This document shows positions 1-8,362 of a stretch of 64,000 nt of DNA, in pieces. The notes under the pieces are model-generated. The model worked only from the letters and a program-made list of their open reading frames with translations, was not told where the DNA came from and made no database searches. How positions within the stretch are numbered: position 1 is the first letter of the stretch; every line of letters starts with the position of its first letter. Position numbers and translations under genes: made by a program. The stretch lies in assembly GCA_049194865.1 (NCBI GenBank), contig JBLZWL010000075.1, positions 62,001 through 126,000 of the forward strand. Reading direction: 5' to 3'. The stretch is from Myxococcus terminator_A (GTDB taxonomy: Bacteria; Myxococcota; Myxococcia; Myxococcales; Myxococcaceae).

Positions 1-317
1 AGGTCTTCTCCGAGCCGGGCGATGAGGAAGAACTCGCGTTGTCTGGCGATCTGCTCCCGCTCGGCGATGAGCTCGCGAAGGGGACCTTCGGGGAGGAGGT
101 TGGAGAAGAAATGGGGCAGCCGCATCCGGCTGGTGTACCGACGGGAGAGGTCGTCCTCGAAGGACTGCCCCAGCACGGGACGTGGCGTGCGCTGGCGGTA
201 CTCCTCCGAGAGGACGAACTCGATGCGCTCGTCGGCGAGCAGCGTCAAGGTTCCGACGTGGATGTCGCCCAGATGGACATCGAGGATGCCGGAGGTGAGG
301 GGGGCGGTGGGCTCCAT
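1..317 (-). CDS. HipA-like protein, N-terminal part (cut by left edge)
   Basis: About 105 residues are visible before the window edge. They match the HipA N-terminal subdomain: a small beta-rich start followed by LPHFFSNLLPEGPLRELIAE (about residues 67-86), the usual signature ahead of the kinase domain. Family members are Ser/Thr kinases that act as toxins in type II toxin-antitoxin pairs. The ATG at 317-315 lies one base after the stop of the upstream DUF262 gene, so the two are almost certainly cotranscribed and translationally coupled. No HipB-type repressor lies between or upstream in this cassette; an antitoxin could lie beyond the edge. The catalytic half is not visible, so activity cannot be judged. 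Assignment to the HipA family is fairly sure; partner and role are not. Confidence 0.82.
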   Translation of the reverse strand, partial: MEPTAPLTSGILDVHLGDIHVGTLTLLADERIEFVLSEEYRQRTPRPVLGQSFEDDLSRRYTSRMRLPHFFSNLLPEGPLRELIAEREQIARQREFFLIARLGED

Positions 318-318
318 G

Positions 319-2052
319 TCAGTCCTCCTCGTCGGAGATGACGAGTGACTGGATGGAGGGTCGGTCGGATTCATCCCAGCGTGTCTTGGCTCGGAGGAAA
401 GAGTCGAGCTGAGTCAAGAATGCTTCTGCCCGAAGTATGAAGAACTTGTCTTCATCGCCTCGTTGAATTGCGAAGCGGGCCTCGGGAGTAATGAGGTGGC
501 TCGACAGAATCCGCGAGTCTAGTGGTTGCTCTGAGCGAAGAATCTCCAGGATGGATGGGGCTTGAAGTTTTGGATGAATGATTCGGTTGAGGGGGCTTCT
601 TCTTTGGCCTGAGTTGTCGATGGGGAAAATCGAGCGGAGCACGTGCCACCCTTGTTCGTTGATGAGAGTGGTCACGTCCAGAGGCGAGCCATCAAGGAGG
701 TTTCTTGGGTGGGCATCGAGCAGTGTCAGGAATACCCAGAGACGAGTCTCAAACCAGAAGTAGATGGCCCTGTTTGTGCTGGTGGGGATTGTGTCGAGCG
801 CCTGGGTGATGAGTGATGGAATGGATGCGTTTGGTTTTCCCGCGGAGGCGAGGAGCCGCTGGATGGACCCTTCCTCATCAAGGCCGATGGCGTTTAGATC
901 GGTGATGGGTGAAGCGGTTGCTATGCCGAGCTGTCCATTGAATAGAACTCGCCAAGCCCAGCGAGCAAGCAGTTCTCGGGAACGCGCTGTGGGATTGGGG
1001 TGGAGATGAAAGAACCTTGCCAAGGCGAGCAGTGGGTGGTGCTCGTACGGTAGGATGTTGATGTGGGGGATGCCTATGTCGCGCTTGGTGAAAATGATGG
1101 CGTCACGTAGCGCCTTGTCGGTCTCAAGCATGTTTGCCGTGAGGTCGTCGTCTTCACGCAGTTGCGTCTGGAAGTCCTGGGTGAAGTCGAGTCCCTGTAC
1201 CGCGAGGACGGCCTGAACCAGAAAGCCTTGTTCGAGCCTGCCGAAGTCCAAGTCTTGCAGGGTACGAGACATTGACTGCAGGTCGAGCGGTCGCGACCCC
1301 GACGTGCTGCCATACAGGGCGTTGAAGACCTCCTCCTGGGTCAAAGGCTTTCCCGAGGTGTTCAATCGCTTGAAGATGATGCGGAGGGTCTGCTCCTCGT
1401 CCGCGTCGACGATGTATGCGGGGAGCTGGAACTCTCGAATCGCCTTGCCGAACCGGATGGCGGCCTTCGTGTGCTCCGGGTGTTGGGTTCGTCCTGGGTA
1501 ACCGTCCAACCATTCCAGCAGGTGCTCGCTGTCCAGCGTGACGTTCAACGGAAGCCAATGCGCTTGAATCGACTGCTCGTCCGTAGGACGGATGAGCTCC
1601 GCCGTCTCCAGGTCGAAGAAGATGGAGAAGTCGTCGAGCCCTCGCATGTCCACGGTTCCCTTGCGGAGCAAAACGCTTGTCAGGGACGAGATGCGCTGTT
1701 GCCCATCCACGACCCACAGGGCCTGGGCGGATGAAGGCGCGTCGATGTGTGCTGGGCCGTAGTGAAGGCTTGCCGCCGACGCCTCGCGCTTCCAGAACAA
1801 CAGGGTACCGATGGGATAGCCCCGGTACACGCTGTCGAACAGGGCGCGGATGTCCTCCGAGGTCCACTTCAGGGGGCGCTGGAAGGAGGGGATGCGCACC
1901 TCGCCGCGCTGGACCTTGTCCATCAGGTCCTCGATGCTGAAAGCCGTCGCTTGGGGGCGCCGCGTCAGGGTGGGTGGCATGGATCTCCCAAGGACGGCCT
2001 CTAACACGCCAGAGGACAGCGCTTCTGTCTGCTCAATGCCTGTGTCAGTCAT
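319..2052 (-). CDS. DUF262 domain protein (GmrS/ParB-like NTPase fold)
   Basis: 577 aa. The N-terminal DUF262 domain is clear: IPSFQRPLKW at residues 54-63, YPIGTLLFW near 79-87 and VDGQQRISSL at 115-124. These are the family's conserved QR..W and DGQQR motifs. DUF262 is the N-terminal half of GmrSD-type modification-dependent restriction enzymes and of several anti-phage proteins; it is thought to bind and hydrolyse nucleotides. The C-terminal 200 residues contain SIFP and NRIIHP stretches that may correspond to a degenerate DUF1524 HNH region, but I see no intact H-N-H set, so nuclease activity is doubtful. Codon third positions in the second half are clearly more A/T-rich than in surrounding genes, which suggests transfer. 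The start overlaps a short upstream ORF by 8 bp, and the stop is followed at once by the HipA-like gene. A defence or stress role is inferred. Confidence 0.85.
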   Translation of the reverse strand: MTDTGIEQTEALSSGVLEAVLGRSMPPTLTRRPQATAFSIEDLMDKVQRGEVRIPSFQRPLKWTSEDIRALFDSVYRGYPIGTLLFWKREASAASLHYGPAHIDAPSSAQALWVVDGQQRISSLTSVLLRKGTVDMRGLDDFSIFFDLETAELIRPTDEQSIQAHWLPLNVTLDSEHLLEWLDGYPGRTQHPEHTKAAIRFGKAIREFQLPAYIVDADEEQTLRIIFKRLNTSGKPLTQEEVFNALYGSTSGSRPLDLQSMSRTLQDLDFGRLEQGFLVQAVLAVQGLDFTQDFQTQLREDDDLTANMLETDKALRDAIIFTKRDIGIPHINILPYEHHPLLALARFFHLHPNPTARSRELLARWAWRVLFNGQLGIATASPITDLNAIGLDEEGSIQRLLASAGKPNASIPSLITQALDTIPTSTNRAIYFWFETRLWVFLTLLDAHPRNLLDGSPLDVTTLINEQGWHVLRSIFPIDNSGQRRSPLNRIIHPKLQAPSILEILRSEQPLDSRILSSHLITPEARFAIQRGDEDKFFILRAEAFLTQLDSFLRAKTRWDESDRPSIQSLVISDEED

Positions 2053-2185
2053 TCAGGGTTGGATACACTTCCCTACCCAAAATGCCGTTCAGGTTGTAAA
2101 ATTGAACCCGTTTCCAGGAAATAGTGTCCGCTTGTACGCTGAGTGAGGTACCGGGCTTGACGGCCTTGAGAATGATCTTCAACAT
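2045..2185 (-). CDS. Short ORF (46 aa) heading the DUF262-HipA cassette
   Basis: A possible small gene: ATG at 2185-2183 preceded by GGGAGGAAAC (spacing about 12), stop at 2047-2045. It overlaps the DUF262 start by 8 bases, typical of translational coupling. The product starts MLKIILKAVKPGTSLSVQAD and ends GREVYPTLND. It is not a skewed GC-frame translation and looks protein-like, with beta-prone hydrophobic spacing. Its codons have the same raised A/T content as the following gene. No family is recognised. It could be a small regulator or antitoxin of the cassette, or merely a leader ORF coupling translation. Its reality is uncertain because of its length. Confidence 0.45.
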   Translation of the reverse strand: MLKIILKAVKPGTSLSVQADTISWKRVQFYNLNGILGREVYPTLND

Positions 2186-2443
2186 GCCGGCACGTTTCCT
2201 CCCAAAGAGTGAGACGCAGCGGCGGTAATCGCCTCCCCCAAAAGCGATATCGCCGTATGAAGTCCCAGTTGAGCCCCGCGCGCCGCGTTCCCCCTCTCGG
2301 CGCGCGGTGGCCCCTGGGATTCCCGCCGCACCCCTGCAGACTCCACCAGGCAAGCATCCTGCGCTCGCACCATGCGTGGAGTTCATCTCGCTTGCGAGCC
2401 TCATAGGCCGGGCGGAGAGTGGGCGCCTCTTTCGGAGGTCTTC

Positions 2444-3934
2444 TTGCCCGTCTCCACGTTCATCCTGTCTTCATCCCTCGCGCTCCAGCTCGTCTCGGGG
2501 GCCGCGCCGGCCGTCACGAAGTCCGCGCCCGCGAAGTCCGCGCCCACGGCGAAGGCTTACACGCCGCCCCTGGCTGTCGCGGAGAAGCTGGTGGGGCCCG
2601 CGCTGACGGAGGGTCATTCCTACGCGCGGCTCGCGGAGCTGACGGATGGGATTGGACCGCGCCTGTCGGGCTCGGAGGGCGCCGCCGCCGCGGTGCAGTG
2701 GGCGCTGCGGAGCTTCAAGGCGGACGGCGTGAAGGCTTGGACGGAGCCCGTCAAGGTGCCGCGCTGGGTGCGGGGCGAGGAGCGCGGCGAGGTGCTCGCG
2801 TCCGAGCGCACGCGCGGCCATCCGCTGTTCCTGCTCGCGCTGGGCGGCAGTCCTCCCACGGCCCCGGAGGGGCTCACGGCGGAGGTGGTGGAGGTGACGT
2901 CGCTGGAGGGGCTCGCCGCGCTGGGCGACTCGGTGAAGGGGAAGATTGTCTTCTTCAACCACACGATGACGGTGGCCGCGGACTACGGACGCTTCGCGGG
3001 GCTGCGTGGCCGGGGTCCCGCGCTGGCGGCCAAGGCGGGCGCGGTGGGCGCGCTGGTGCGTTCGCTGGCGACGGCGTCCCTGCGCACGCCGCACACCGGC
3101 TCCACGCGCTTCGAGGACGAGGGCCCGCGCATCCCCGCTGCGTCCGTCGCGACGGAGGACGCGGAGCTGCTGCACCGTCAGCTCGCGCTAGGGGTGGTGC
3201 GGGTGAAGCTGGTGCTGGGGTGCTCGGAGCTGCCGGACGCGGACTCGCACAACGTCGTCGCGGAGATTCGCGGGCGGGAGAAGCCGCAGGAAATCGTGCT
3301 CATCAGCGCGCACCTGGACTCGTGGGACGTGGGCACGGGAGCGCATGACGACGGCGCGGGCGTGGTGATGGTGATGGAGGCCGCGCGGCTTATCGCGAAG
3401 CTGCCGCAGGCGCCTCGGCGCACGGTGCGCGTGGTGCTCTACATGAACGAGGAGAACGGGCTGCGCGGCGGTCGCGCGTACGCGGAGACGCATGCGGCGG
3501 AGCTGTCGCGGCACGTGGCGGCCATGGAGATGGACTCCGGTGGTGGGCGTCCGGTGTCCGTGAGCTTGCGCGCGGGCGCGGGGGGGCAGGAGCTGCTCAA
3601 GCCCTGGCTGACGCCGCTGGTGGCGCTGGGCGCGGCCAACTTCTCCGCGCGTGAGGCGGGTGGCGCGGACATCAGCCCGCTGGTTCCGGCGCGCGTCCCG
3701 TTCTTCGGCGTGGAGGTGGACTCCAGCCGCTACTTCGACGTGCACCACACGCATGCGGACACGCTGGACAAGGTGGATCCTCAGGACCTGGCGCGCAGCA
3801 CCGCCGCCACCGCGTGGGTGACGTACGCCATGGCGGAGTCCCCGGAGACGCTCGTCCGCCCGGAGGCTCCCACCTCGCCGCAGCCTGGCTCGGCGCCCGT
3901 GGCGTCTCCGCCGAAGGCCAACGCGGGGCACTGA
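2444..3934 (+). CDS. Secreted M28 family zinc aminopeptidase with PA domain
   Basis: About 496 aa from a TTG start at 2444 chosen because GGAGG at 2434-2438 sits 5 bases upstream; an in-frame ATG at 2372 would add 24 unlikely residues. A hydrophobic signal sequence (FILSSSLALQLVSGAAPA) follows. The middle has a protease-associated domain (GDSVKGKIVFFNHTM to the PAASVATEDAELL stretch), an inserted domain common in M28 enzymes. The catalytic domain carries the di-zinc ligands: SAHLDSWDVGTGAHDDGAG (His, Asp, the bridging Asp), NEENGLRGG (catalytic Glu pair) and MEMDSG (Asp); the last ligand is the H in VHHTHADTLDKVD. Such enzymes clip N-terminal residues from peptides in the periplasm or outside the cell, fitting a predatory, proteolytic lifestyle. 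The last 35 residues are Pro/Ala-rich. Monocistronic by context. Confidence 0.88.
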   Translation: MPVSTFILSSSLALQLVSGAAPAVTKSAPAKSAPTAKAYTPPLAVAEKLVGPALTEGHSYARLAELTDGIGPRLSGSEGAAAAVQWALRSFKADGVKAWTEPVKVPRWVRGEERGEVLASERTRGHPLFLLALGGSPPTAPEGLTAEVVEVTSLEGLAALGDSVKGKIVFFNHTMTVAADYGRFAGLRGRGPALAAKAGAVGALVRSLATASLRTPHTGSTRFEDEGPRIPAASVATEDAELLHRQLALGVVRVKLVLGCSELPDADSHNVVAEIRGREKPQEIVLISAHLDSWDVGTGAHDDGAGVVMVMEAARLIAKLPQAPRRTVRVVLYMNEENGLRGGRAYAETHAAELSRHVAAMEMDSGGGRPVSVSLRAGAGGQELLKPWLTPLVALGAANFSAREAGGADISPLVPARVPFFGVEVDSSRYFDVHHTHADTLDKVDPQDLARSTAATAWVTYAMAESPETLVRPEAPTSPQPGSAPVASPPKANAGH

Positions 3935-4296
3935 GCAGGAGCCCGCGGTTGATTGAGGGGCGGAAGCACTCAATTTTGTCGATATCGGGCAGTTTGCTTT
4001 CAATCCGCTGCCGGATTGCTGTCAGAGCCGCTGATATCGACAAGATTGAATGAAGCCCGAGTGCCTGCATCTCGGGGAAGAGTTCTGGGAGACGCCACCC
4101 GCGTTTCCACGAGGCGCGGCGTTGATGCTCCAGGAGGCGCTGGTCGTTCCCCGAACGGGGCCGGGTGGCGAGTCGACATGGACGGCTCGAAGTTCATGGC
4201 GGTCATTTTCCACGGGGTATCGAGATTGCTTTCGCAGTCGGGTAACAACAATGGTCTAGATTCCGACCCCTGCTGCTTCACTCCGGGGAGGGGCTT
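3935..4296. other. 362-bp intergenic region with one palindromic element
   Basis: No convincing gene on either strand. Apart from the 3967-4052 palindrome described separately, it holds the ribosome binding site (GGGGAGGGG, 4285-4293) of the next gene and presumably its promoter. The segment from 4204 to 4262 is less GC-rich than its surroundings. Confidence 0.6.
3967..4052. repeat. 86-bp imperfect palindrome, possible REP/MITE-like element
   Basis: Outer arms 3967-3986 and 4033-4052 are inverted copies matching at 18 of 20 positions (core TCGATATC). An inner pair, CAATCCG at 4001-4007 and CGGATTG at 4012-4018, is perfect with a 4-base loop. Both pairs share the same centre (4009.5), so this is one long dyad that could fold into a single interrupted hairpin. 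The 14 bases between arms do not pair. It could be a mobile palindromic repeat, a transcription stop for the peptidase gene, or a binding site. Confidence 0.65.
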
Positions 4297-4863
4297 GTGT
4301 CCGAGGCGTTCTACGTTCGTGTGGGGAAGGTCGAGGAGCGGAAGGTCACGTTCCACTGTCTGACGGGCTTCGCGGGCGGCCTGGCGGACTACGCCGACAC
4401 CCGGTCCTTCGCGTTGATGCTGCTGCTCGACGCGAAGGACCGCGCTGGCGACACCCGCTATCTGGTGCGAGGCGCGCCGCCTTCCGTGGCCGACGAGCAC
4501 CTCGCGTTGGCCGACAAGGCCGCCAAGGCACCCTCGTCGCTCCACAAGGACGCTGGCAACCCGAACGTCTTCGAGGCGAAGTGGCATGCCCGGCACACGC
4601 CCCGCTTCGTGGAGCGCTCCTACGTCCTGGCGCGGCACAACGACTTCGACGAGGCGACGCTCCGGGAGGCCTTCGAGGAAATCTCCCCCCTCCAGGACCA
4701 GGGGCGGTGGCTGTTCCTGGAGGCAGCCTGGGCGCGCATGCACCGCTTCGCCCTCGCCGTCGAGGTGACGGACGCGAAGTACCTGGAGCACCTCGCGGAA
4801 GGGCAGCTCTTCGCGACGACCGCCTTCGACGTGTGGCTCGAGTCGCGTCCTCTCGCTCTTTGA
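4297..4863 (+). CDS. Hypothetical protein, 188 aa
   Basis: GTG start at 4297, five bases after a strong GGAGG. The product (MSEAFYVRVGKVEERKVTFH...) is soluble with no signal peptide or membrane segment and no motif I recognise. It has mixed alpha/beta character: N-terminal strands, then acidic helical stretches such as DEATLREAFEEI and AKYLEHLAEGQLFATTAFDVWLE. The full reading frame and G/C-ending codons support a real gene. It stands alone between the palindromic element and the cyclase gene on the same strand 118 bp downstream, so there is no operon clue to function. Confidence 0.75.
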   Translation: MSEAFYVRVGKVEERKVTFHCLTGFAGGLADYADTRSFALMLLLDAKDRAGDTRYLVRGAPPSVADEHLALADKAAKAPSSLHKDAGNPNVFEAKWHARHTPRFVERSYVLARHNDFDEATLREAFEEISPLQDQGRWLFLEAAWARMHRFALAVEVTDAKYLEHLAEGQLFATTAFDVWLESRPLAL

Positions 4864-4981
4864 GACAGGGATGGGCGGGGCCGGGCACCTGCCCGCCCGC
4901 TCCCCCTCGCCTCGTTGACGCCTCCGGCGACTCCATGGTTGCTTGGCGCTCCTCCGGCACGGCCCGCCGGGGAAGTGGTGA

Positions 4982-6214
4982 GTGCCTGTGACTGTGACTG
5001 CTGGTGACTCGCGGCCTCGCCGCGATACCGCTGCCTCGGAATTGATGACCTGGCTCGCTTCGGAAGCGAAGCTGCTGGCCACGCCCGCCCCACTGCTCGA
5101 AGGGCTGTGCGAACGCCTGTCCGCGATGGGCGTGCCCCTGGCCCGCGTGTCCATCGTCCACTTCACGCTGCACCCGCTCCTCCACGGGAGGAGCTTCCGC
5201 TGGCGCCCCGGACAGCGCGGAACCACGGAGGTCCACCCCCACGGCCTCCAGCACCTGCCCCCCTTCTCGCGCAGCCCCTTCAAGGCCCTGCAAGAAGGCC
5301 TGTCCATCATCGACCGCCGGCTGGAGTCGCCGCTCGCCGACGACGACTACCCCATGTTCGCCGAGCTGCGCGCGGAGGGCCTCACCGAGTACCTCGCCCT
5401 GCCCGTGTGCTTCAGCGACGGCCAGCGCCACGCCATCTCCTGGGCCACCTCCGCCCCCGGCGGCTTCACCGACGCGCACCGCGCCATGCTCCAGGAGCTG
5501 CACCCGCTGCTCGAGCTGGTGCTGGAGGTCATGGTGCGCAGGGACACGACGGGCGTGCTGCTCGACACGTACCTGGGCCGCGACACCGGCCGGCGCATCC
5601 TCCAGGGACAGATTCGCCGAGGCGACGGCGAGACGACCTCCGCTGTCATCTGCCTGAGTGACTTGCGCAGCTTCACCGCGCTGTCGGACGCGCTGCCTCG
5701 CGACGCGCTGCTGGAGCTGCTCAACGCCTACTTCGAGACCATGGTCAGCGCCTTCCACGCGAACGGCGCGGAGGTGCTCAAGTTCATGGGCGACGCGGTG
5801 CTGGCCATCTATCGCATCGACGCGAGCGCTTCCGTGGAGTCCCGGTGCCAGGCCGCCGCGCGCACCATCCACGAGGCCGTGGCCGCCTGCGCACGCGACA
5901 ACACCCGCCGTCGCCGCGAGGGCCTGACACCCTACGAGTTCGGCGCATCGCTCCACGTGGGCGACGTGATGTACGGCAACATCGGCGCCTCGGACCGGCT
6001 CGACTTCACCGTCATCGGCCCGGCGGTGAACCTGGCCAGCCGCATCGCCGGCCTGTGCGCGGGACTCAACGTGCCCGTGCTGCTCTCCGAAGCCTTCGTC
6101 TCCCACTACCGTGGCGGCGTGAAGGACCTGGGCCACCACCCCGTCAAGGGCGTGCCTCAGCCCGTGCACATCTACACGCTCGAAGCCCAGTCCACCGCGC
6201 GCACCTTCGCGTGA
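4982..6214 (+). CDS. Class III adenylate cyclase with N-terminal sensory domain
   Basis: 410 aa, GTG start. Residues 20-190 form a regulatory domain, probably GAF-like (...LEGLCERLSAMGVPLARVSI... to ...AMLQELHPLLELVLE). Residues 215-390 are the catalytic domain. The two metal-binding aspartates are present (SDLRSFT, D227; FMGDAVLAIY, D271). The adenine-selecting pair K267 (EVLKFMGD) and D341 (LDFTVIG) points to ATP rather than GTP, and the transition-state residues N350 and R354 (AVNLASRI) are intact, so it should make cAMP. No membrane segment, so it is probably cytosolic. It ends 7 bp from the convergent exporter gene. Myxobacteria carry many such cyclases in development and osmotic signalling; the signal sensed here is unknown. 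Confidence 0.88.
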   Translation: MPVTVTAGDSRPRRDTAASELMTWLASEAKLLATPAPLLEGLCERLSAMGVPLARVSIVHFTLHPLLHGRSFRWRPGQRGTTEVHPHGLQHLPPFSRSPFKALQEGLSIIDRRLESPLADDDYPMFAELRAEGLTEYLALPVCFSDGQRHAISWATSAPGGFTDAHRAMLQELHPLLELVLEVMVRRDTTGVLLDTYLGRDTGRRILQGQIRRGDGETTSAVICLSDLRSFTALSDALPRDALLELLNAYFETMVSAFHANGAEVLKFMGDAVLAIYRIDASASVESRCQAAARTIHEAVAACARDNTRRRREGLTPYEFGASLHVGDVMYGNIGASDRLDFTVIGPAVNLASRIAGLCAGLNVPVLLSEAFVSHYRGGVKDLGHHPVKGVPQPVHIYTLEAQSTARTFA

Positions 6215-6221
6215 GCCGGAG

Positions 6222-7967
6222 TCACTCCGCGGGCGCCGGCTTCCGTCCGCGCTGCAGCGGCTGCTCCGGCAGGCGCAGCGTCACCAGGAACGCGAGCAGC
6301 GCGACCAGGATGGCGCAGCGGTACACCGCCGACACCGCGCGCGTGAAGGACTCCTTCAGCGCACGGCTCGTCCGGTCCACGGCCTCCAGCGCGCTCCGCT
6401 CCTGTGCATCCACGCTCGCCACCGCGTCTTCCGAGGCCTTGACGCGCTGACGCTCGGCAGCCAGCTCCGCGCTCACGCGCTGCTTCACCTCCTCCGCCTG
6501 GAAGACGGTGCGCGTCGAGCCTCCTTCTCCTCCCGCTCCGGGCGTGGCGGACGACAGCTCGGCACGCAGGTGCGGGGGAAGTCCCTCGGTGGCCTGGGCC
6601 ACGCGCGTCCCCATCTCATGGGACAGCGTCGTCGCGAACACCGCGCCCATCAGCGCCACCCCGAGCGTCATCCCGAGCTGCCGGAAGAACGTCGCCGCTG
6701 ACGTGGCCACGCCAATCTGCCGCGGTGACACCGCGTTCTGGATGGCCAGCGTGTAGAGCGGAATGGACGGCCCCAGGCCCACGCCGACGAGGACCATCTT
6801 CACGGTGACCTCCGCCTGTGTGGAGTCCGGCGTCAGCGTGAAGCCCATCACCGTGAAGCCCACCATCAGCAGCACGAGCGAGCCGAGCATCAGCACCTTG
6901 TAGTGGCCGAGCCGAGAGACGAGCTGTCCGCTGAGCACGTTTCCCGCCACCACGCCCAGCGTCAGCGGCGTCAGCGTCAGCCCCGAGTGCGTCGCCGACA
7001 GCCCCACCACGTTCACCATGAACAGCGGCAGGAACACGACGCCCGACAGGAACACCGCGCCGATGATGAACACCGCCGCGTTGCCCAGGGCGAAGGTCTT
7101 CTGGCGGAACAGCTTCAAGTCCAACAGGGGCTCATGCGCGCGGCGCTCCTCGCGGATGAAGAGCGCCGTGCCCACCGCCGCCAACGCGAACATCCCCAGC
7201 ACCTGCCACGAACTCCACGCAAAGCCGCCTCCGTGCGCCACCTGCTCCGCGCCGCGTCCCAGGCTGAGCGCCAGCAGCAGCGGAACCACCGCCAGCGCCA
7301 GCAGCACCGCGCCCACCACGTCGAGCTTCCCTCGCGACACGCCCTCTGGCCTCAGCCGGGGCATGCGCAGCAGCACGAGGGCGAGCGCCACCGCTCCCAC
7401 GGGCAGGTTGATGAAGAACACCCAGTGCCAGCCGAGCCTGTCCGTGATGAAGCCACCGGCGAGCGGCCCAATCACGCTCGACAGGCCGAACACCGCGCCG
7501 AACAGGCCCTGGTACTTGCCTCGCTCGCGCGGTGGGAAGAGGTCGGCGACGACCGACAGTGCGCCGGTGAACAGCGCCGCGCTGCCCAGTCCCTGCACCG
7601 CGCGGAACAGGATGAGCGACACCGTGGAGCGCGACACGCCGCACAGGAAGCTGCCGAGCAGGAAGACGACGATGCCCGCGGCCAGCACCGCGCGGCGACC
7701 GAGCAGGTCCGACAGCTTCCCCCACACGGGCACCATCATCGTCGACGCGACGAGGTACGACGTGGTGAGCCACGGGTAGAGCGCTGGGGAGATTCCCAGG
7801 TCCGCCTGGATGGACGGGCCAGCGGTGGCGACAATCGTCTGGTCCAGCGCCGCGAGCAGCAGCCCGAGCAGCGCGCCCAGCATCGTGAAGACCTTCTGTG
7901 CGCGGGTGAACGCGGGGAACGCGGCGGGCGCTGCCTCGAATGACGTGGGCGCGGCGGACGGAGCCAT
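6222..7967 (-). CDS. DHA2-family MFS drug exporter (EmrB/QacA type)
   Basis: 581 aa from ATG 7967; in-frame codons extend to 8123 but encode non-conserved sequence, and no strong ribosome binding site marks either start. Classic 14-helix proton antiporter features are visible: LDQTIVATAGPSIQADLG in helix 1 (the D1 motif of this group), GKLSDLLGRRAVL (motif A) between helices 2 and 3, RAVQGLGSAALF (motif B) and GPLAGGFITDRLGWHWVFFINLPVG (motif C and the group-specific FFINLPVG). The C-terminus carries an unusual charged tail with a coiled-coil-like AELAAERQRVKASEDAVASVDAQERSALEAV segment before the last helix. It likely pumps drugs or its own metabolites across the inner membrane. It is divergent from the riboswitch operon and may share its promoter region. 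Confidence 0.9.
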   Translation of the reverse strand: MAPSAAPTSFEAAPAAFPAFTRAQKVFTMLGALLGLLLAALDQTIVATAGPSIQADLGISPALYPWLTTSYLVASTMMVPVWGKLSDLLGRRAVLAAGIVVFLLGSFLCGVSRSTVSLILFRAVQGLGSAALFTGALSVVADLFPPRERGKYQGLFGAVFGLSSVIGPLAGGFITDRLGWHWVFFINLPVGAVALALVLLRMPRLRPEGVSRGKLDVVGAVLLALAVVPLLLALSLGRGAEQVAHGGGFAWSSWQVLGMFALAAVGTALFIREERRAHEPLLDLKLFRQKTFALGNAAVFIIGAVFLSGVVFLPLFMVNVVGLSATHSGLTLTPLTLGVVAGNVLSGQLVSRLGHYKVLMLGSLVLLMVGFTVMGFTLTPDSTQAEVTVKMVLVGVGLGPSIPLYTLAIQNAVSPRQIGVATSAATFFRQLGMTLGVALMGAVFATTLSHEMGTRVAQATEGLPPHLRAELSSATPGAGGEGGSTRTVFQAEEVKQRVSAELAAERQRVKASEDAVASVDAQERSALEAVDRTSRALKESFTRAVSAVYRCAILVALLAFLVTLRLPEQPLQRGRKPAPAE

Positions 7968-8179
7968 GTTCGCGAGCAGGACCTTCGACGCGGAAGCCTT
8001 TGCGCGAAGGTGAGCCCTGTCCGGTGGATGCGCCACCGCCCTCGCACGACAGGTTGCTCGGCGAACATCTGGCGCATGCGCCGCTCGTGTCAGGCACGCC
8101 GCGCACGTGTGTCGCGCGGGCACGCGTCAGGCACTTCGCTTGACAGTCCGAAGAGGCCGACAGTACAAACCGCCCCGTG
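7968..8179. other. Divergent promoter region of exporter and riboswitch operon
   Basis: No supported gene. It must hold the promoters for the leftward exporter gene and the rightward riboswitch transcript. No consensus -35/-10 pair stands out by eye. Confidence 0.5.
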
Positions 8180-8362
8180 TTGGTGCCTGGATTTCGGTCC
8201 AGGCTTAAAAGGGAACCCGGTGTGATTCCGGGGCTGCCCCGCAGCGGTAAGTGAGAACGAACCTCGTCATTGGCACTGGTTCCCCTCGGGGAGCTGGGAA
8301 GCGACGAGCAGTAGGAAGCCGGCCCACAAGGCCGAAGCGCTCACGAGCCCGAAGACCTGCCC
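8180..8362 (+). promoter_or_regulatory. Cobalamin (B12) riboswitch
   Basis: The conserved blocks appear in order: GGTGCC opening the P2 region (8182), AAAAGGGAAC near 8207, CCGGTGTGATTCCGGGGC, the B12-box GCTGCCCCGCAGCGGTAAG (about 8233-8251), GGCACTGG near 8271, GGGAAG near 8295 and the closing GAAGACCTGCC (8351-8361). These elements bind adenosylcobalamin or related corrinoids and usually lower expression of the downstream gene when B12 is plentiful. It lies about 290 bp before the first gene of the aminotransferase/CoA-transferase operon, on the same strand, with no other gene between. This is unusual placement because none of the downstream genes is for B12 synthesis or uptake. Confidence 0.92.

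Noticed and set aside
4000..5310. Long open frames on the strand opposite the 188-aa and cyclase genes
   Set aside because: They are Arg/Gly/Ala-rich shadow frames typical of high-GC DNA, with no domains and no ribosome binding sites; the opposite-strand genes have clear motifs.
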